Origin: Ceraceosorus guamensis
Taxonomy: Eukaryota > Basidiomycota > Exobasidiomycetes > Ceraceosorales > Ceraceosoraceae
Direction of reading: 5' to 3'
Length of the DNA: 64,000 nucleotides
Assembly: GCF_003144195.1 (NCBI RefSeq)
Contig: NW_020290002.1
Location: forward strand, 434,001-498,000
The notes under the pieces are model-generated. The model was not told where the DNA came from and searched no databases. It was given only the letters and a program-made list of their open reading frames with translations. The number at the start of each line of letters is the position of its first letter. Position 1 is the stretch's first letter. Shown here piece after piece: positions 23,349 to 34,582 of the stretch. Made by a program: the position numbers and the translations under genes.

Positions 23349-25296
23349 CTAGTATGGAGCGGGGCGCATGCGCTTGTCGCCTCGTCTATCAGGCTCGTAG
23401 GCGTCGTAGCCTTGTGCGTCATCCCAGCCACCTTGTGGATGTGGCTGCATGCCCATGTACGGGGCGTGTGTGACGTGGGGAGGGGGCACAGCTCCGAGCA
23501 TCTGCCCAGGGGCGAAGTGTGCACCGGGTATATTGGCCATAATGGCGCTCGCGCCTGGAGGCAGAGAAGGGAGTGGCTGACCAGCCTCGATCTCGGCTGC
23601 CTTCTCTCCACATTCCTTCTCCATACGCCAGTGGCGCCGCAGGGCATCACTACGCGGAAAGCCTTTTCCGCAAGCTTCGCACAGGTACGGCTTGTCGCCC
23701 GAGTGGACACGGGCATGCCTCTCCAAATCGTGTTTGCGACTAAAAGCCCGCGGACAGTGTGAGCACGCAAAGGGCTTCAGCTGAGAGTGGCTTCTCAGAT
23801 GAGCCTTGAGATTGTAGCTGCGATTCTTTGCGAAAGTCTTGTCGCAGCGTGGATACGGGCATTTGGCTACGCCATCGGGATCGCCTGTAGCCTCCATAGC
23901 GGCTCCAACAGCCGCGTTGAGGGACATTTCGGTCTGATGGGCAGACACCTCTAGCAATCGGCTGCTCGAGGATGCGCTGATGTCGGAAGCAACACTCAGG
24001 CGAGCCCCATGTGGCCCTAGTCCTGGATGTCCGTCCAAGTAGGAAGCACCAGCACCCGGCATGGGCGCGTACGACCCGCGAGGTTGTTGATTGTAGGGAT
24101 GCATCATCTGGCCGTGCATCGCTCCGCGGGGCATGTGGCCTGACGATGAGCTGGCGTGTCCGGGAGAATCATACATTCCGGGGTGGCCCCATTCATCACT
24201 GTAAGAGCTAGCACGCTGATTTCCTTCGTTCCAGCTTTGCATGCGCACCCGAGGGCCCGGTGCCGGGATGGACTGCGAAGGGACCACGTGCGGAGGGCCT
24301 TGTTGTGGCTGCGTACGTCGGACTGGAATGGGCCGACCATACTGGTCGTAAGCCTGCGCTTCAAGAGGCGGCGGCTGAATCTGCGCTTGAGAGGGAGGCT
24401 GGAACGGGTTTGGTGCGGCTCGAGAAGGCCAAGCTTGCTGACCGGCAACGGCACTGCCAGCCCTCGCTTGTGGCGACTCGAATGAGTCTCGTCGACGCTT
24501 GCCTGCCTGTCCAGCACCACCACCGCCCATTTGATTGACGTCGGCGAGTGCCCCACCACCATTCTGAGCACTCAAGAAACCCGCTTCAGAGGCTCGCGAA
24601 GGCGGTTCAGACTCTGGTCCGTACGGAGAGTCGGTGTAGCCCACAGCCGGGGTGGCACCCATGGACCCAACCCCACTGGACAGACCAGGACCTGCGTCCT
24701 GCGCATAGCCCCAGGCGCTCGCACCACCGTCGGTCGCGCGTGGTGCTGCGGCCATTATCCCCCCTGCGTTGAGATCGGGATTGAGCAAAGGATCGAAGTC
24801 GTCCAATCCAAACCATTTCGAAGCATTTAAATCTGAAACATAGTCATGCGTGGCCTCGAAGACGTTTGTTTGTGTGTGGGCAGACTGCCAAAAGATGTGG
24901 CTCGTCAGCCGCGGGGCATCACAAGATCTCCCGCAATAGGCTATCAGAACTCACATATTCGTACTCTGGAGCTTGATCGAGCAAGCTGGAGGGCAGCTCG
25001 GGAAAGCGAAAGAGCGGACTTTGCCCGTCCTTCGGTGAGCCAAGCCCGAGGTCGAAGTCTGCATCGAATCCAGGCAAGATTCCCACCGAGTCGAGGGCGG
25101 GATCGTTCAGAAAGGACAACTCCTCACCCTCGTAATTGCCGTAGCCTTCGAAAGCGCGGGTCGGCAGCCCATCGCCGAAGTTCGTGGCGGTAGCAGGGCC
25201 CGTTGAAGGCCCAGCACCGCTGCTGGGACCAGCCCCAAACTCTGGCAACCGAGCTGATGTAGGCTGAGCAGAGCGAGGTCTGACTATCGAAGTCAT
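23349..25296 (-). CDS. C2H2 zinc-finger transcription factor, Crz1-like
   Basis: Probable nuclear regulator; Crz1 is the calcineurin-responsive factor of calcium stress. Minus-strand exons 24955-25296 and 23349-24884 give 625 aa. Near the C-terminus are three fingers in tandem: CPYPRCDKTFAKNRSYNLKA...H, FACSHCPRAFSRKHDLERH and YLCEACGKGFPRSDALRRH ending in a Cys (C2HC-like) as in Crz1-type third fingers. The long N-terminal part is Pro/Gln/Gly/Ser-rich and disordered, with short acidic-hydrophobic patches (FLNDPALDS, LDDFDPLLNPDL) that look like activation segments. The acceptor at 24885 was chosen because it is the one keeping frame (SAHTQTNVFEATHDYVSDLN). No obvious PxIxIT calcineurin docking motif was found, so regulation by calcineurin is unproven. 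Confidence 0.8.
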
Positions 25297-26420
25297 GTCG
25301 GTGTGGGCTGCGGTATGATGCGTCGCGCAGAGACGTCAGCTTCGTCAGCTCACCAAGCGCCTTCTCTCCTCTGAGGCTAGAGGGCTATAGCACTGACCGT
25401 GAAAGCTGTCTGTGCGCTCCAGGTCCTCTCACGACGTCTCTAACAGCGAGCGTGGCTCCCGCAGCCGGTCAGCGTACAGACAGCACCGAGTCTTGATGGG
25501 AGCGTCTCGGAGTCGAAGCCCGGTTCGGATGCAGGAGCTCCGCAGACCACGCCAAGACTGCCGATAGGCGAAAGTTGCGGCTGATGCAGCAGCGAAACCT
25601 GTTGGAGTGACTAGTGGCCCTGAATGTTGGTCGGCTTGGTGGAGAGGCGGTGTGAGCTACGCGCTGCGCGTGCTGTATGTCGCTTTTGAGAGCGTGGCCT
25701 GCGCGTCGGCGAACGAAGGTAGAGATCGTTGCGCGTTAGTATAGCATGATCCCTCCCAATCACAGCCACTAGGATGAGAGGTGTGCCGAAGTGCAGCACC
25801 AGCAGCGAGATGACAATCAACACACACGTGCTCAGGCGAGGCCAATGGGAGCATTGCCTCCAGCGACACTCGTCTGCTCGTGTTGCCCGCTGTTCAACAA
25901 TGCTTGCGAAGCTCTGCTGTTGCTACCCGTCACCGACACGACTACTCTGGGCCGGTCTGGACTCACTCCGCTATCTCAATGACGATCTTAGGCGGGTCGA
26001 ACCTCCCTTCTATCTTCTATAGGCCCGCTACTGGAGCCAGGAGCGAGCTCCACAGCGGAATGCGCTGTGCGTGCGATCACTTTGCGTGCTGCGCCGTGCT
26101 AGCTGAGAAACAGTCGACTCTATGGACCTCCAGCAGATGCTGCTAGTGCCAATGCGCAGCGATCGCGCGTCGAAAGGCCAGGCGATGCAGATGAGAGATT
26201 GGGTTTGGCAGATGGGAATGCGGGCGCAATGACCGCGTGCAAACGGAAAGACCGTATGGTTACGTCGGGGCTAGAGCTTGGGCGTAGAGATGTGCTCGTG
26301 GTCCGGAAGCAGGAGGATATGTGAGTTGGCGCAGCGGGGGCGGATTTGGCCAAGGGAATCGGTTGCGATTGCGCCTTTTGGCGGTGCATGCGTCCTCGCC
26401 TGTGCTGTGGGACGTGCGTG

Positions 26421-26795
26421 CTAAACTCTTTCGGAGGCGAACGAGTCGGTGAGTGATGTGGGCAAGAGGTAGAGGCAGTTTCGAACTTCGAGTAGGAAGC
26501 GATCTGCGTCCTTGTCGCCAATGATCACGAATGCCAGCGCAGCAGCAGCAATGGCGATCAGCAGAGTCACCAGTGTGATGAGAGCACAGACAAGCGCGAT
26601 GCCGGGGACAATGGCACTCGGAGGGGGCACCAGCAGTAGTATAGCAGCAGCGTCAGAAAGGCCCGTGACGAGCAGACAGAAGAGAGAGAGAGAGAGAGAG
26701 CGAGGAGATGCGCCCAGGGCAAAAGGAGAGTCTGCGCGCGCTCGCTTCTCTGCGCCGCGGCGCAGCCTTTGCGTTTGGGCGCATGCGGGCGCCAT
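26421..26795 (-). CDS. Doubtful small membrane protein
   Basis: An open frame of 124 codons with one strongly hydrophobic segment (IVPGIALVCALITLVTLLIA) followed by GDKDADRFLLEVRNCLYLL. Codons in the second half favour C or G at third positions as in neighbouring genes, which hints at real coding. The first third is low-complexity and overlaps a GA microsatellite, so the true start, if any, is probably an internal exon border. A second hydrophobic stretch at 25611-25823 on the same strand (MLIVISLLVLHFGTPLILVA) might be another exon, but I could not join them. No family recognised. Confidence 0.25.
   Translation of the reverse strand: MAPACAQTQRLRRGAEKRARADSPFALGASPRSLSLSLFCLLVTGLSDAAAILLLVPPPSAIVPGIALVCALITLVTLLIAIAAAALAFVIIGDKDADRFLLEVRNCLYLLPTSLTDSFASERV
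26680..26701. repeat. (GA)n microsatellite
   Basis: About ten GA units inside the gene-poor region, overlapping the doubtful ORF. Confidence 0.8.
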
Positions 26796-27422
26796 GGAGC
26801 GTATGCATGGCGTCTCGGATAGGCGTTGTGCCAGCTGCTGCTGCTTGATGGCGTTGGATCAACCTACTCGGGTCCATGCAGCACGCAGCACCGGGCGGCG
26901 CGAGGCACCCGACGCGAGTTAATTGGGTTCATCAATTGGACGCGTGCGCGTGTGCGTGTGCGCGCGCACACAGCGTTCATGCACCCAGGCAGATCGACAG
27001 CAAAGCGCGAATTAGCCCAGCTTGCGCGTGTTTATGCGTAAGCACGCCGCTTCCAGGCAGTTAAAATCACGAATGAATAAAAAGACGGCGGCCGGTGGCT
27101 GGCCGCAATCGTGACTCATAAAGTCAAGACTGTGAATCCGATGGTATCATGCTGCTGCGTGCGCTGCTTGCAAAGGAAGGAGCGGCGGCGGCGATCAACA
27201 TCAAGCGTGCACCCAGATCGGTGTTTATATATGCATGAGCCTATCACCATCTCACTCAGGCTCGCAGCTGATGAGTAGGTGACCTCAGACTCACGACTAT
27301 TTGATCCACAATTCAAGATTTAGTGATTGTGACTCCTGCAGCAAGAGCTCCGAGCGGACGATGTCACCTTTTGCATAGCAAGGATCCGATCTTGCGAGCG
27401 TGCAGCCCTCACCGGACGGCCA

Positions 27423-27545
27423 ATCATGACTCGTGACTGATTACTCACACTCTTGACTGGTGACGAATCACGACGACTACTCACGAATCCACTCACAACT
27501 CTCGATTCACATCAATCACGAATATCGGACTCGTGACTCGTGCAG
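27423..27545. repeat. Cluster of degenerate TCGTGACT/CACGAATC units
   Basis: Repeated variants of catgactcgtgactgatt, gaatcacgacgactactcac, gattcacatcaatcacgaat and gactcgtgactcgtgcag appear in both orientations without a fixed period. Similar units occur in other spacers of this window but I saw none in exons. Reported as a degenerate dispersed repeat; nature unknown. Confidence 0.5.
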
Positions 27546-29425
27546 TAAGCTCGTGCATTCTCAATGCAATATCATCCTTGCTTCTCGCGCACCCCAAAAG
27601 CAAGTCGAAGATCTATACTTGACATTCATTCCTCGAGCTTCAGAGCTGGGCGAAGTCGCATCACTTATAATATGGAGGCTGCTCTCGCCAAGGTGATGAA
27701 GGGTTCGCCGCGTGCTCTCATCAAACAGCTCACCTTCGCAGCATTCCAGTCATCGATGATCGCATGGCGCCTGCGCAGCACGGACCTTCCCGAAGTCCTA
27801 CGTAATTCCTACCTGCGATGGGAAACAGTGATGATCGATGAGTCACGACTCACGAGTGGGGCATTTGTGTTGTCGTCTCTGCACCACCAATTTACAGAGA
27901 TTCGCTCATCTCGGGACCTGGCTCGATCCATGTTCCTGACCCCTATCGGCCCGCCCGGGGAGTGCTGCATCCGTTTCTCATCAGTCTTGAGCGACGAGTA
28001 TATCGTGTCGAGCCAGGCGTGAGGTGACAGATGGCGCGGCATGAAAGCGTTCCTTTCCTCCATTTGCTCACATGGTGTATACACAGCCTCATCCACATCC
28101 CAATAGCTTGGCTTTGCGTCCCTCGACCGGTGCATGGACTTCACGAGCCAGCATATCGGTGGGATCCCACGCACCGATCGTGACTCATGACTCCGACCCT
28201 CGGGGTCCTTTCGCGCCAGTGGCCCGGCGTGTTGCCCAACAGTCACCATGCAGACGTGAGCAGGTTCAGGTCTGCGTGTAGGGTCGCAATCTTGAGTCAA
28301 GTCTCACGACAACCAGACTCGCGTGACTCGAACATACTCGCGACTCCGCGGATGCGCGCGCGTGGTCTTTGCTCGGCGCACGTCCATGACAGCAGCAACG
28401 GATTGAGAAGGGCCGCAGCTCCGACGGCGGGCTGTGTCTATAAGCAGGATTGCTGGCCGGATGTCATTCAAGATTTGATTGGCGCACCGGCCACAATAAT
28501 AGTCAGAAGAGTATGGCCTTCTATAGGCCGAGCTACTGCGAACTTTCACTCACAAGTGGCATAGGCCATTCATTGATTCAGATTGCCAAACACGACCAAT
28601 GTGTCGATGCTGCAAGCGAGCGCCTTGCTGCCGCCGCCCACCGTCGGGAGTCAAATCGCAGGTTGCTATTCATGCATATGCGCTGGAGACAGCCTGAGTC
28701 AGAGTGGCGAAGCAAGTGATCAGGTGAGCCTCCAACACGTCGCCGTGTATGTTTTGTGAGAGGGATGGCAATAAGACACCCTCACATTTTGATGCTGATT
28801 GCAACGCTTATTGTCGCATTCGACAGAGCTCGGTGTCTAGTCGGCGGCCACTTTTGACTCGAAGTGCGGAAGCGAGTGCCCAAGTCACCATCAGTCCAGA
28901 ATCCTCAATCATTATTCGACTGCCGCGCGCCGGAAGCTCATCATCTGATCGCGAGGGATTGGTGCGCCAGAGAAGCCACTCGTCATCACAGTGTCACCGG
29001 TGTACATCAGTATAAGCCAGCACACGTACGCGAAGGTCTATACCTGATGGAGCTGATCATGAGCACAGTGGTGTGGAACCTCACGTGTCCGGCCGCGCGG
29101 CAGCTCGTGCGCATGCAGTTGCTCAGAGTGATTGACTGAGAAGGCCTTGCGAGTCAAGCACAGGATGAGCGTTTGCGTATCGAGTGCTGCATCGCACGCT
29201 ACCTGTTCTAGACCAAGCATGAAGCCGACGCTCGATGTCTGAGCCTTGACCCGCATACATGCGCTCCACATATATGAATCCTCTGCTTGTCTGTGAAGGA
29301 GCGACCTCTGATTGTCTGCGAGGCTACAACGCACGCAACACGAGGGTGGAAAGGTCGATGCACTGTATCATATATTTCCTCCCTGGCTCGATCGAGGACA
29401 ATTGAGTCTACTTTCTGATATGTTC

Positions 29426-30077
29426 TTAAGCGCTGACAGCGTTGGTGATGATGCTCTGTGGAGCGGGGCAAGGTAAATGTCAGCACGAAAGACGTGGGGG
29501 CGAATGTGTGGCGATTCTGGCGGTCTGTAGGCAAGCCTCCGCTTGGAAAGGTGGCCTCCACAACCTCACACACTGTCTGATCGCTTGACACTCACTTGCA
29601 GCTTCGAGGGGTCCGCGCCGAGGAGCTTGTCAACCTGCTGACCGTTCTTGAAGACCAAGAAGGTAGGCATTGCACGAATGCCAACCTCCTGAGCAATCTC
29701 TCCCTGCTCATCCACATCCACCTTGGCGAAAGTGGCAGATTCGCCAGTTGCCTCTGCGATCTTCTCAAAGATTGGGGAAATCATCTTGCAAGGCCCGCAC
29801 CAAGTGGCCCAAAAGTCGATGATGGTGGGCTTGTCCGACTTGATCTGTTATGCGAGTATGGATGCGGAGCGATTAGCACGGAAATGAATGAGCGTGCCAC
29901 AATGCCGCGTGGTCTACTCACGAGCTCATCGAACTCGGACTTGCTGCTGATGACCTTGACACCCATGTTTGCGCGTGTGGTAGCAAAAGTTCTGGCAAGA
30001 GCGATGTGTGCTTGGCGTGCGGAAGCAAAGCTGCGAGCGACTGTAGCTGTAGTCCTGATTGAAGAGTTGAAGAGCAT
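29426..30077 (-). CDS. Thioredoxin with N-terminal extension, probably mitochondrial
   Basis: Small thiol-disulfide oxidoreductase that reduces protein disulfides using thioredoxin reductase. Minus-strand exons 29922-30077, 29596-29844 and 29426-29455 give 144 aa. The first 38 residues (MLFNSSIRTTATVARSFASARQAHIA...) have Arg, Ser and Ala but no acidic residue, a typical mitochondrial presequence; an internal Met at residue 38 (MGVKVISSKSEFDEL) could start a cytosolic form. The thioredoxin fold follows: DFWATWCGPCKMISP with the CGPC active site, AKVDVDEQ, AMPTFLVFKNG with the cis-Pro, and a tiny last exon SIITNAVSA. A TATA-like sequence lies just upstream, and the alcohol dehydrogenase gene diverges from the same region. 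Very secure as thioredoxin; localisation inferred. Confidence 0.95.
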
Positions 30078-30952
30078 GGAGAGGTCACAAGCAGCGATGG
30101 CTTCCTCCTTTTATATACTTTTCTTCCTTCGAGAGTGTAGATTAGTGGTGGCTCGGACGTTGGATAAATCCGCACAGCCCATTCACACTCGACTCAACAA
30201 GTCACGCATGACGAAATGGTGAGTCGCAGCGAGAGGCAACTCACGACTGAATCTCTGGTCCAGCAGAGGGGACGTGCGTATCGGCATCCGCGCAGCCCAG
30301 CTGCATTGTGGGCCGATCACGCAAAATCGCAATAAGTCGCGCCGCGCCGTATGCGACTGAGCTTGACGCGCGCGCCTTGCGGCCGCAACGACGACACACG
30401 CGCGTGCACACCGCGCGCGGATGATTCGAGAAGTTCTTTGAGTGAATGAACACGTGATGCGCGAGGTTTGACCGTGACGGCCCACGCGGTCAGACCTTCA
30501 CTCAATCATGACTTGTGATTTGATTGACTTGTTGCCTCCACATCCACCCGTGTGGTTGCATCACGATCGCGGTCAGTTTGAGTATATATGATCATGCAAG
30601 CTGACGCCCCTCCACCTGCCACATGTTGACTTTCGGAGAAAACGCACAGCATGGGTCGGTCCCTTTCTGTGCTGAATATATGCCGATTCGCTGACAAGCA
30701 GCCGCGTGCAGCGGCCGCGATGCAAGCCGAAGCGCGCAAAGAGATGCTGCTGCTAAGCTGCAAGAGGCGCTCCTGTTTGCTTTTCGCAAGTACCGTGACC
30801 GTGAATGAGGATGTCGTGTGCCGCTCGAACGTATATAAGCATGAGATCAGTTGTGTTGCACGTTCGACACATATCTGTCCGCGCTGTGATATCCACCAGA
30901 TAGTACTCAACAGAACGTACATCCTCTTCAGCACAAGTCAAGAGTATCCATC
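30078..30952. promoter_or_regulatory. Divergent promoter region, thioredoxin / alcohol dehydrogenase
   Basis: 875 bases between two divergent start codons. For thioredoxin a TATA-like tccttttatatactt lies at about 30104-30118, less than 45 bases before its ATG. For the dehydrogenase, gtatataag is at about 30832-30840, about 115 bases before its ATG. Another tatatat is near 30583. CACGTG is at 30450. The TATA boxes suggest strong, regulated expression; function not shown. Confidence 0.5.
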
Positions 30953-32408
30953 ATGTCCGTCCCAACCCAACACCGCGCCGCTCAGGTCAAACAGCAAGGC
31001 GGCAAGCTCGAAGTAGTCACCGTCAACACCCCTCAGCCAGGACCTGAGGAGGTTCTGATCAAGGTCTCCGCTAGTGGCGTCTGCTTTTCAGACGTGAGTA
31101 AAAGCCCGGTGCGACGACTCATTATCACCGCGATCATCTCGAGACTGAGCACCAGCTCTGCACTCTTGCATCTGCCATCAGCACTTCGCCATTCAGAATG
31201 CGATGGGCACTCCTTACCCGTGAGTAGAACACTGCGCACCCGATGGTACAGCTGTTGCGGCGGCAAGCCATTGCGACTCAGTCCCCTCCGACATTTTGCA
31301 TGTATCACAGCATGAGCCCTGGTCACGAGATTGTCGGCACGATCGCCTCGGCAGGCGCAAATGTTGGCAATGACTGGAAGCAAGGCGCTCTTGTGGGCGT
31401 GGGATGGAACGGCGGTTACTGCACCAGGTGCCAACCGTGCCGTCTAGGTGATTTGTGAGTTTGCACACAGATGCTGATTTGATGCATTGCGGCGCCATAT
31501 CTTCGCGCGACCACTGACGTTCTGCGCTGTGCACTCGACGACGCTCACGCAGCACTGCGTGTCAGAACTCCAAGGTGACAGGTGTGAACAAGGACGGAGG
31601 TCATCAGGAGTACGTGATCGCCCACTGGACCGCGCTCGTAAAGATGCCCGAAAACTCCGGCATCTCCAATGCCGAACTCGCGCCCTTGCTCTGTGCTGGT
31701 AACACTGTGTGGGAGGCCCTTCACGCGAGCCCAGCCCGCGCAGGAGATGTGGTCGTAGTCAGCGGTCTTGGAGGTCTGGGCCATCTGGCTTTGCAATACG
31801 CAAGAAAGATGGGCTTCATCGTCGTAGCCGTGTCTGGCAGCAAGGACAAGGCCGACTTGGCTAAAAAGCTCGGCGCTCACTACTACTTCTCTGCCGAAGA
31901 CGATGTCGCTGCAGAGGTTGGCAAGCTTGGTGGTGCTAAGGCTGCGATCGCAACCGCTCCAAGCGCCAAAGCTATCAGCTCCCTCGTTCCTTTGGTACGT
32001 GCTGCCGGCAGTCCGGCTGATTGCTCTTTGATGGTTGCTCACCCTTCACACCCACTGCTGAATCTAGCTGAGCCGATATGGAGAAGTCATTGTCGTCGGT
32101 GTGCCGGGCGATGGCAACCTCGAAGTATCCGCCATGGCGCTGGTCTCGAAGAGAGCTGCACTTCGAGGCTACTCTTGTGGCGCCAGCGCAGAGAACGAAA
32201 AGACCATCAAGTTTTCCGTGGCCGAAGATGTCAAGGCAATGGTGCATAAATTCCCTCTCGACAAGGCGAATGACGCGCTTGATGGCGTGCTCAACGGCAA
32301 GCCCAAGTTCAGAGTGAGTTGCCTCGACATCGGCTAGCGCATTGCGAAGTTGCCTGACTGACTATTGTGTCCATTGCCTTCTCAAAGAACGTCATTGTGT
32401 TCGACTAA
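30953..32408 (+). CDS. Zinc-dependent alcohol dehydrogenase (ADH1 type)
   Basis: Medium-chain NAD-dependent dehydrogenase interconverting primary alcohols and aldehydes. Exons 30953-31093, 31182-31219, 31311-31454, 31553-31994, 32068-32313, 32388-32408; 343 aa, close to the usual 345-350. Catalytic zinc ligands are Cys in SASGVCFSD, GHE, and Cys in LLCAGNTVW; the structural zinc loop has four Cys in GYCTRCQPCRLGDFTAC. The Rossmann motif is VSGLGGLGHLALQYARKMG, and no signal peptide is present, so it is probably cytosolic. Exon 2 is only 38 nt and the last exon encodes just NVIVFD plus stop. A TATA box lies about 115 bases upstream. Secure family call; substrate preference (ethanol or other) cannot be read from the sequence. 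Confidence 0.95.
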
Positions 32409-32555
32409 GCTACTCTAGCCTCGCATTCGTCGCTATGTACGTCTGTCATTGCCATACTACGAACTGCAATTTCTCTAAGTTGATTTGCTTGTCGGAGACA
32501 GCGTTGCAAATGCCTCTGTTGCGACCTTGGGTATATTGTGAGGAGACTGCTGCGC

Positions 32556-34010
32556 TCAAAGCTTGCCTGCGCTGCCCTTGATACTCTTATTGGCAGCGCC
32601 CGGGGCGTGAGCGGCCTGAGCAGCCTTGTCGGCTCCTTCTGCATGGGCGACGGTACTCATGACTTCGGAGATGCCAGGTGTATGCTTGTGAGGCTCGGCT
32701 GACGAGGCCGCAGAAGCGCTCATATCGATTTTGGACTCTTCGCTTACTGCCTCCTTCATCAGCGATAGCCTTGACGACTCGTCCACATCCTCCGCATCGG
32801 AGACCTCGCCTTCCTCCGGCTCCACACCTGTCTGCAATTCGAGCAAGCCTTGAGGGATGAACGAGGTGACGGCAGCACCCACCTGACAGTTGCACGCGTC
32901 GAAAACGATTCAGCTCCGAGCAAGCTGGCTGGAAAGAGCCGCGTCTGGAGCACGCTGACTCACCCACGCTGCGCGATTTATCCACCCGGGTAGTCGCGCA
33001 CCAGTGAGCCTCTGCAGCAGGGCATCTGAAAAGTGATTGCTGTGGGTGGGAGCCGAGGGCGAGACCTGAGCCAAGCTTGTCTGCACATCAAGCCATCGAA
33101 GCATCGCTCAGTGCTCACCAGTTGCGAGCCAGTAGATCGTAGTTGGTGCCGTAATACTGCGGGTCTTCCTTCATCTGCACGAGAGGAGTGCGATGTGCTC
33201 AGAACGGCTGCGTGTCGAACGAGGGCTGGATACTAAGGTGCTTAGAGGACTGCCACCATGACTCACCTCCATGATCACTTTGAGAGACCAAGCTAAGCTC
33301 CGTGCACGAGCGCCTCTGTGCCTTGCACTCCGTTGGCGTCCGCCCGAGCCCGTCGATGCGTCCGCTTCGCCCACTCGAGGTTCCAAGTACGCGCTCCAGC
33401 CGCTCTGAGGCGCTGCCCACCTGCCCGTCTCCTTGTTCGGGCGATCAAGCCGAGAACCAGCTGGAATGCACGGAGTAGCGCCAGTATCTGAGCTTTGCGA
33501 TGCCTGCTCTGCTTGCGTATGCGATACTTCTGGGGCCCCAGCATAGCCTATGAACCAACTACCTACGTATCGAGCGTCCGGCAACGGGCTAGGACCGGGT
33601 GCTGGGATCTTGCGCGGGCCAAGCCTGGACAACCCATCTTCTGGTCTACCTGTCTCGCCGTCACGAGGCAGAGCAAAGATGCCAGTCACAGAGCTGGACG
33701 GCGAGGGAGTGCGCGAGATAATGAGCTTGCGAGCGCGGCCAAAGAGAGGCTATCCAGTCGCAGTGTCCGATTGCGTGATGTAGTCTCGGGTTGGACGACG
33801 CATTGACCTGCACACTCACGCAACATCGTGCCCTCCGTAACCCCACTCGGTGGCAGCATCAGGCAGCCAAACATCCGTGTGCAGCACTCCGAAGCCACAA
33901 TTGTAGGCAAAGCTTGCCCATCTAGAAGGCGGCAACAAGTCCCACACTGTCAAGTAGACTGGCGTGCCGTGAGCGCTGGGAGATGCGAATTCGAGCGTTT
34001 GAGGGGACAT
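32556..34010 (-). CDS. PPPDE (DeSI-like) cysteine peptidase
   Basis: PPPDE/DeSI proteins are papain-like isopeptidases, some removing SUMO or ubiquitin. Minus-strand exons 33820-34010, 33267-33693, 33119-33174, 32964-33039, 32556-32882; 358 aa. The fold begins with PVYLTVWDLLPPS and a His in GFGVLHTDVWL (catalytic), continues EWGYGGHDVASVTGIFAL, and reaches YYGTNYDLLARNCNHFSDAL, whose Cys is the predicted nucleophile, then RRLTG-like LQRLTGARLPGWINRAA. A Pro/Gly/Ser-rich insert of over 70 residues separates the two catalytic halves, and the C-terminal 110 residues are acidic and Ala/Ser-rich. Convergent with ADH (148 bases apart) and divergent from the VWA8 gene. Both catalytic residues present; substrate unknown. 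Confidence 0.88.
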
Positions 34011-34582
34011 GCTGGTTGATCCTTGTGCGCGACGAGACGATTCTGAGTGGTCGGTGGCCCGGTCGGTCGACGAGAAATCGCATTAGAAGTCACGAATTGC
34101 CGATGAGGTATGGCGTCGCTGACCTTGGCAACGAGGAGAGCTTAGCAGGAAGCGGGACAGCCTTGAAGCCATCGAGGTTCTAGCTAGTCTGAGTCATGCG
34201 TACCTCTTGTCTCCATAAAGCTGCTCGAGGGCAACAACCGTGCAGCTAGCGCTCTCGACACGTGACCGACCACCTATGCTGTGGGACGCGCTCGACGAAG
34301 CTTTCACCGCGCCCGCACGCCATCTGCTGTGGCCGGCTCCGGGGCAAGGATGATGCCGATGGAGACCCCGCGGCAATCACACAAGCGGCGATCGACGCGG
34401 GCGCCGGCAAAAGGCAAGTCGACGAAGAGGAGGAGGCAAAGACCATCGTTCACCATCGTCCTCGCATCGACGTGCTTTGACACTCTCTTCGGCATGAAAG
34501 TTGCGCTCGACTTGTTTCCACGTTGTCCACTACCAGAATCGGGGGAGCTGTCCTGAGCCGATCGACGTCGCATACACCGTTC

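Larger units (their letters stand above)
25297..29425. other. Gene-poor region, 4.1 kb, rich in dispersed motif
   Basis: Largest gap in the window. It contains one doubtful membrane ORF (listed), a (GA)n tract near 26680-26701, and dense variants of the TCGTGACT/CACGAATC motif, most clearly at 27423-27545 and again near 28180-28345. No complete gene, tRNA or transposon ends recognised. Confidence 0.45.
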
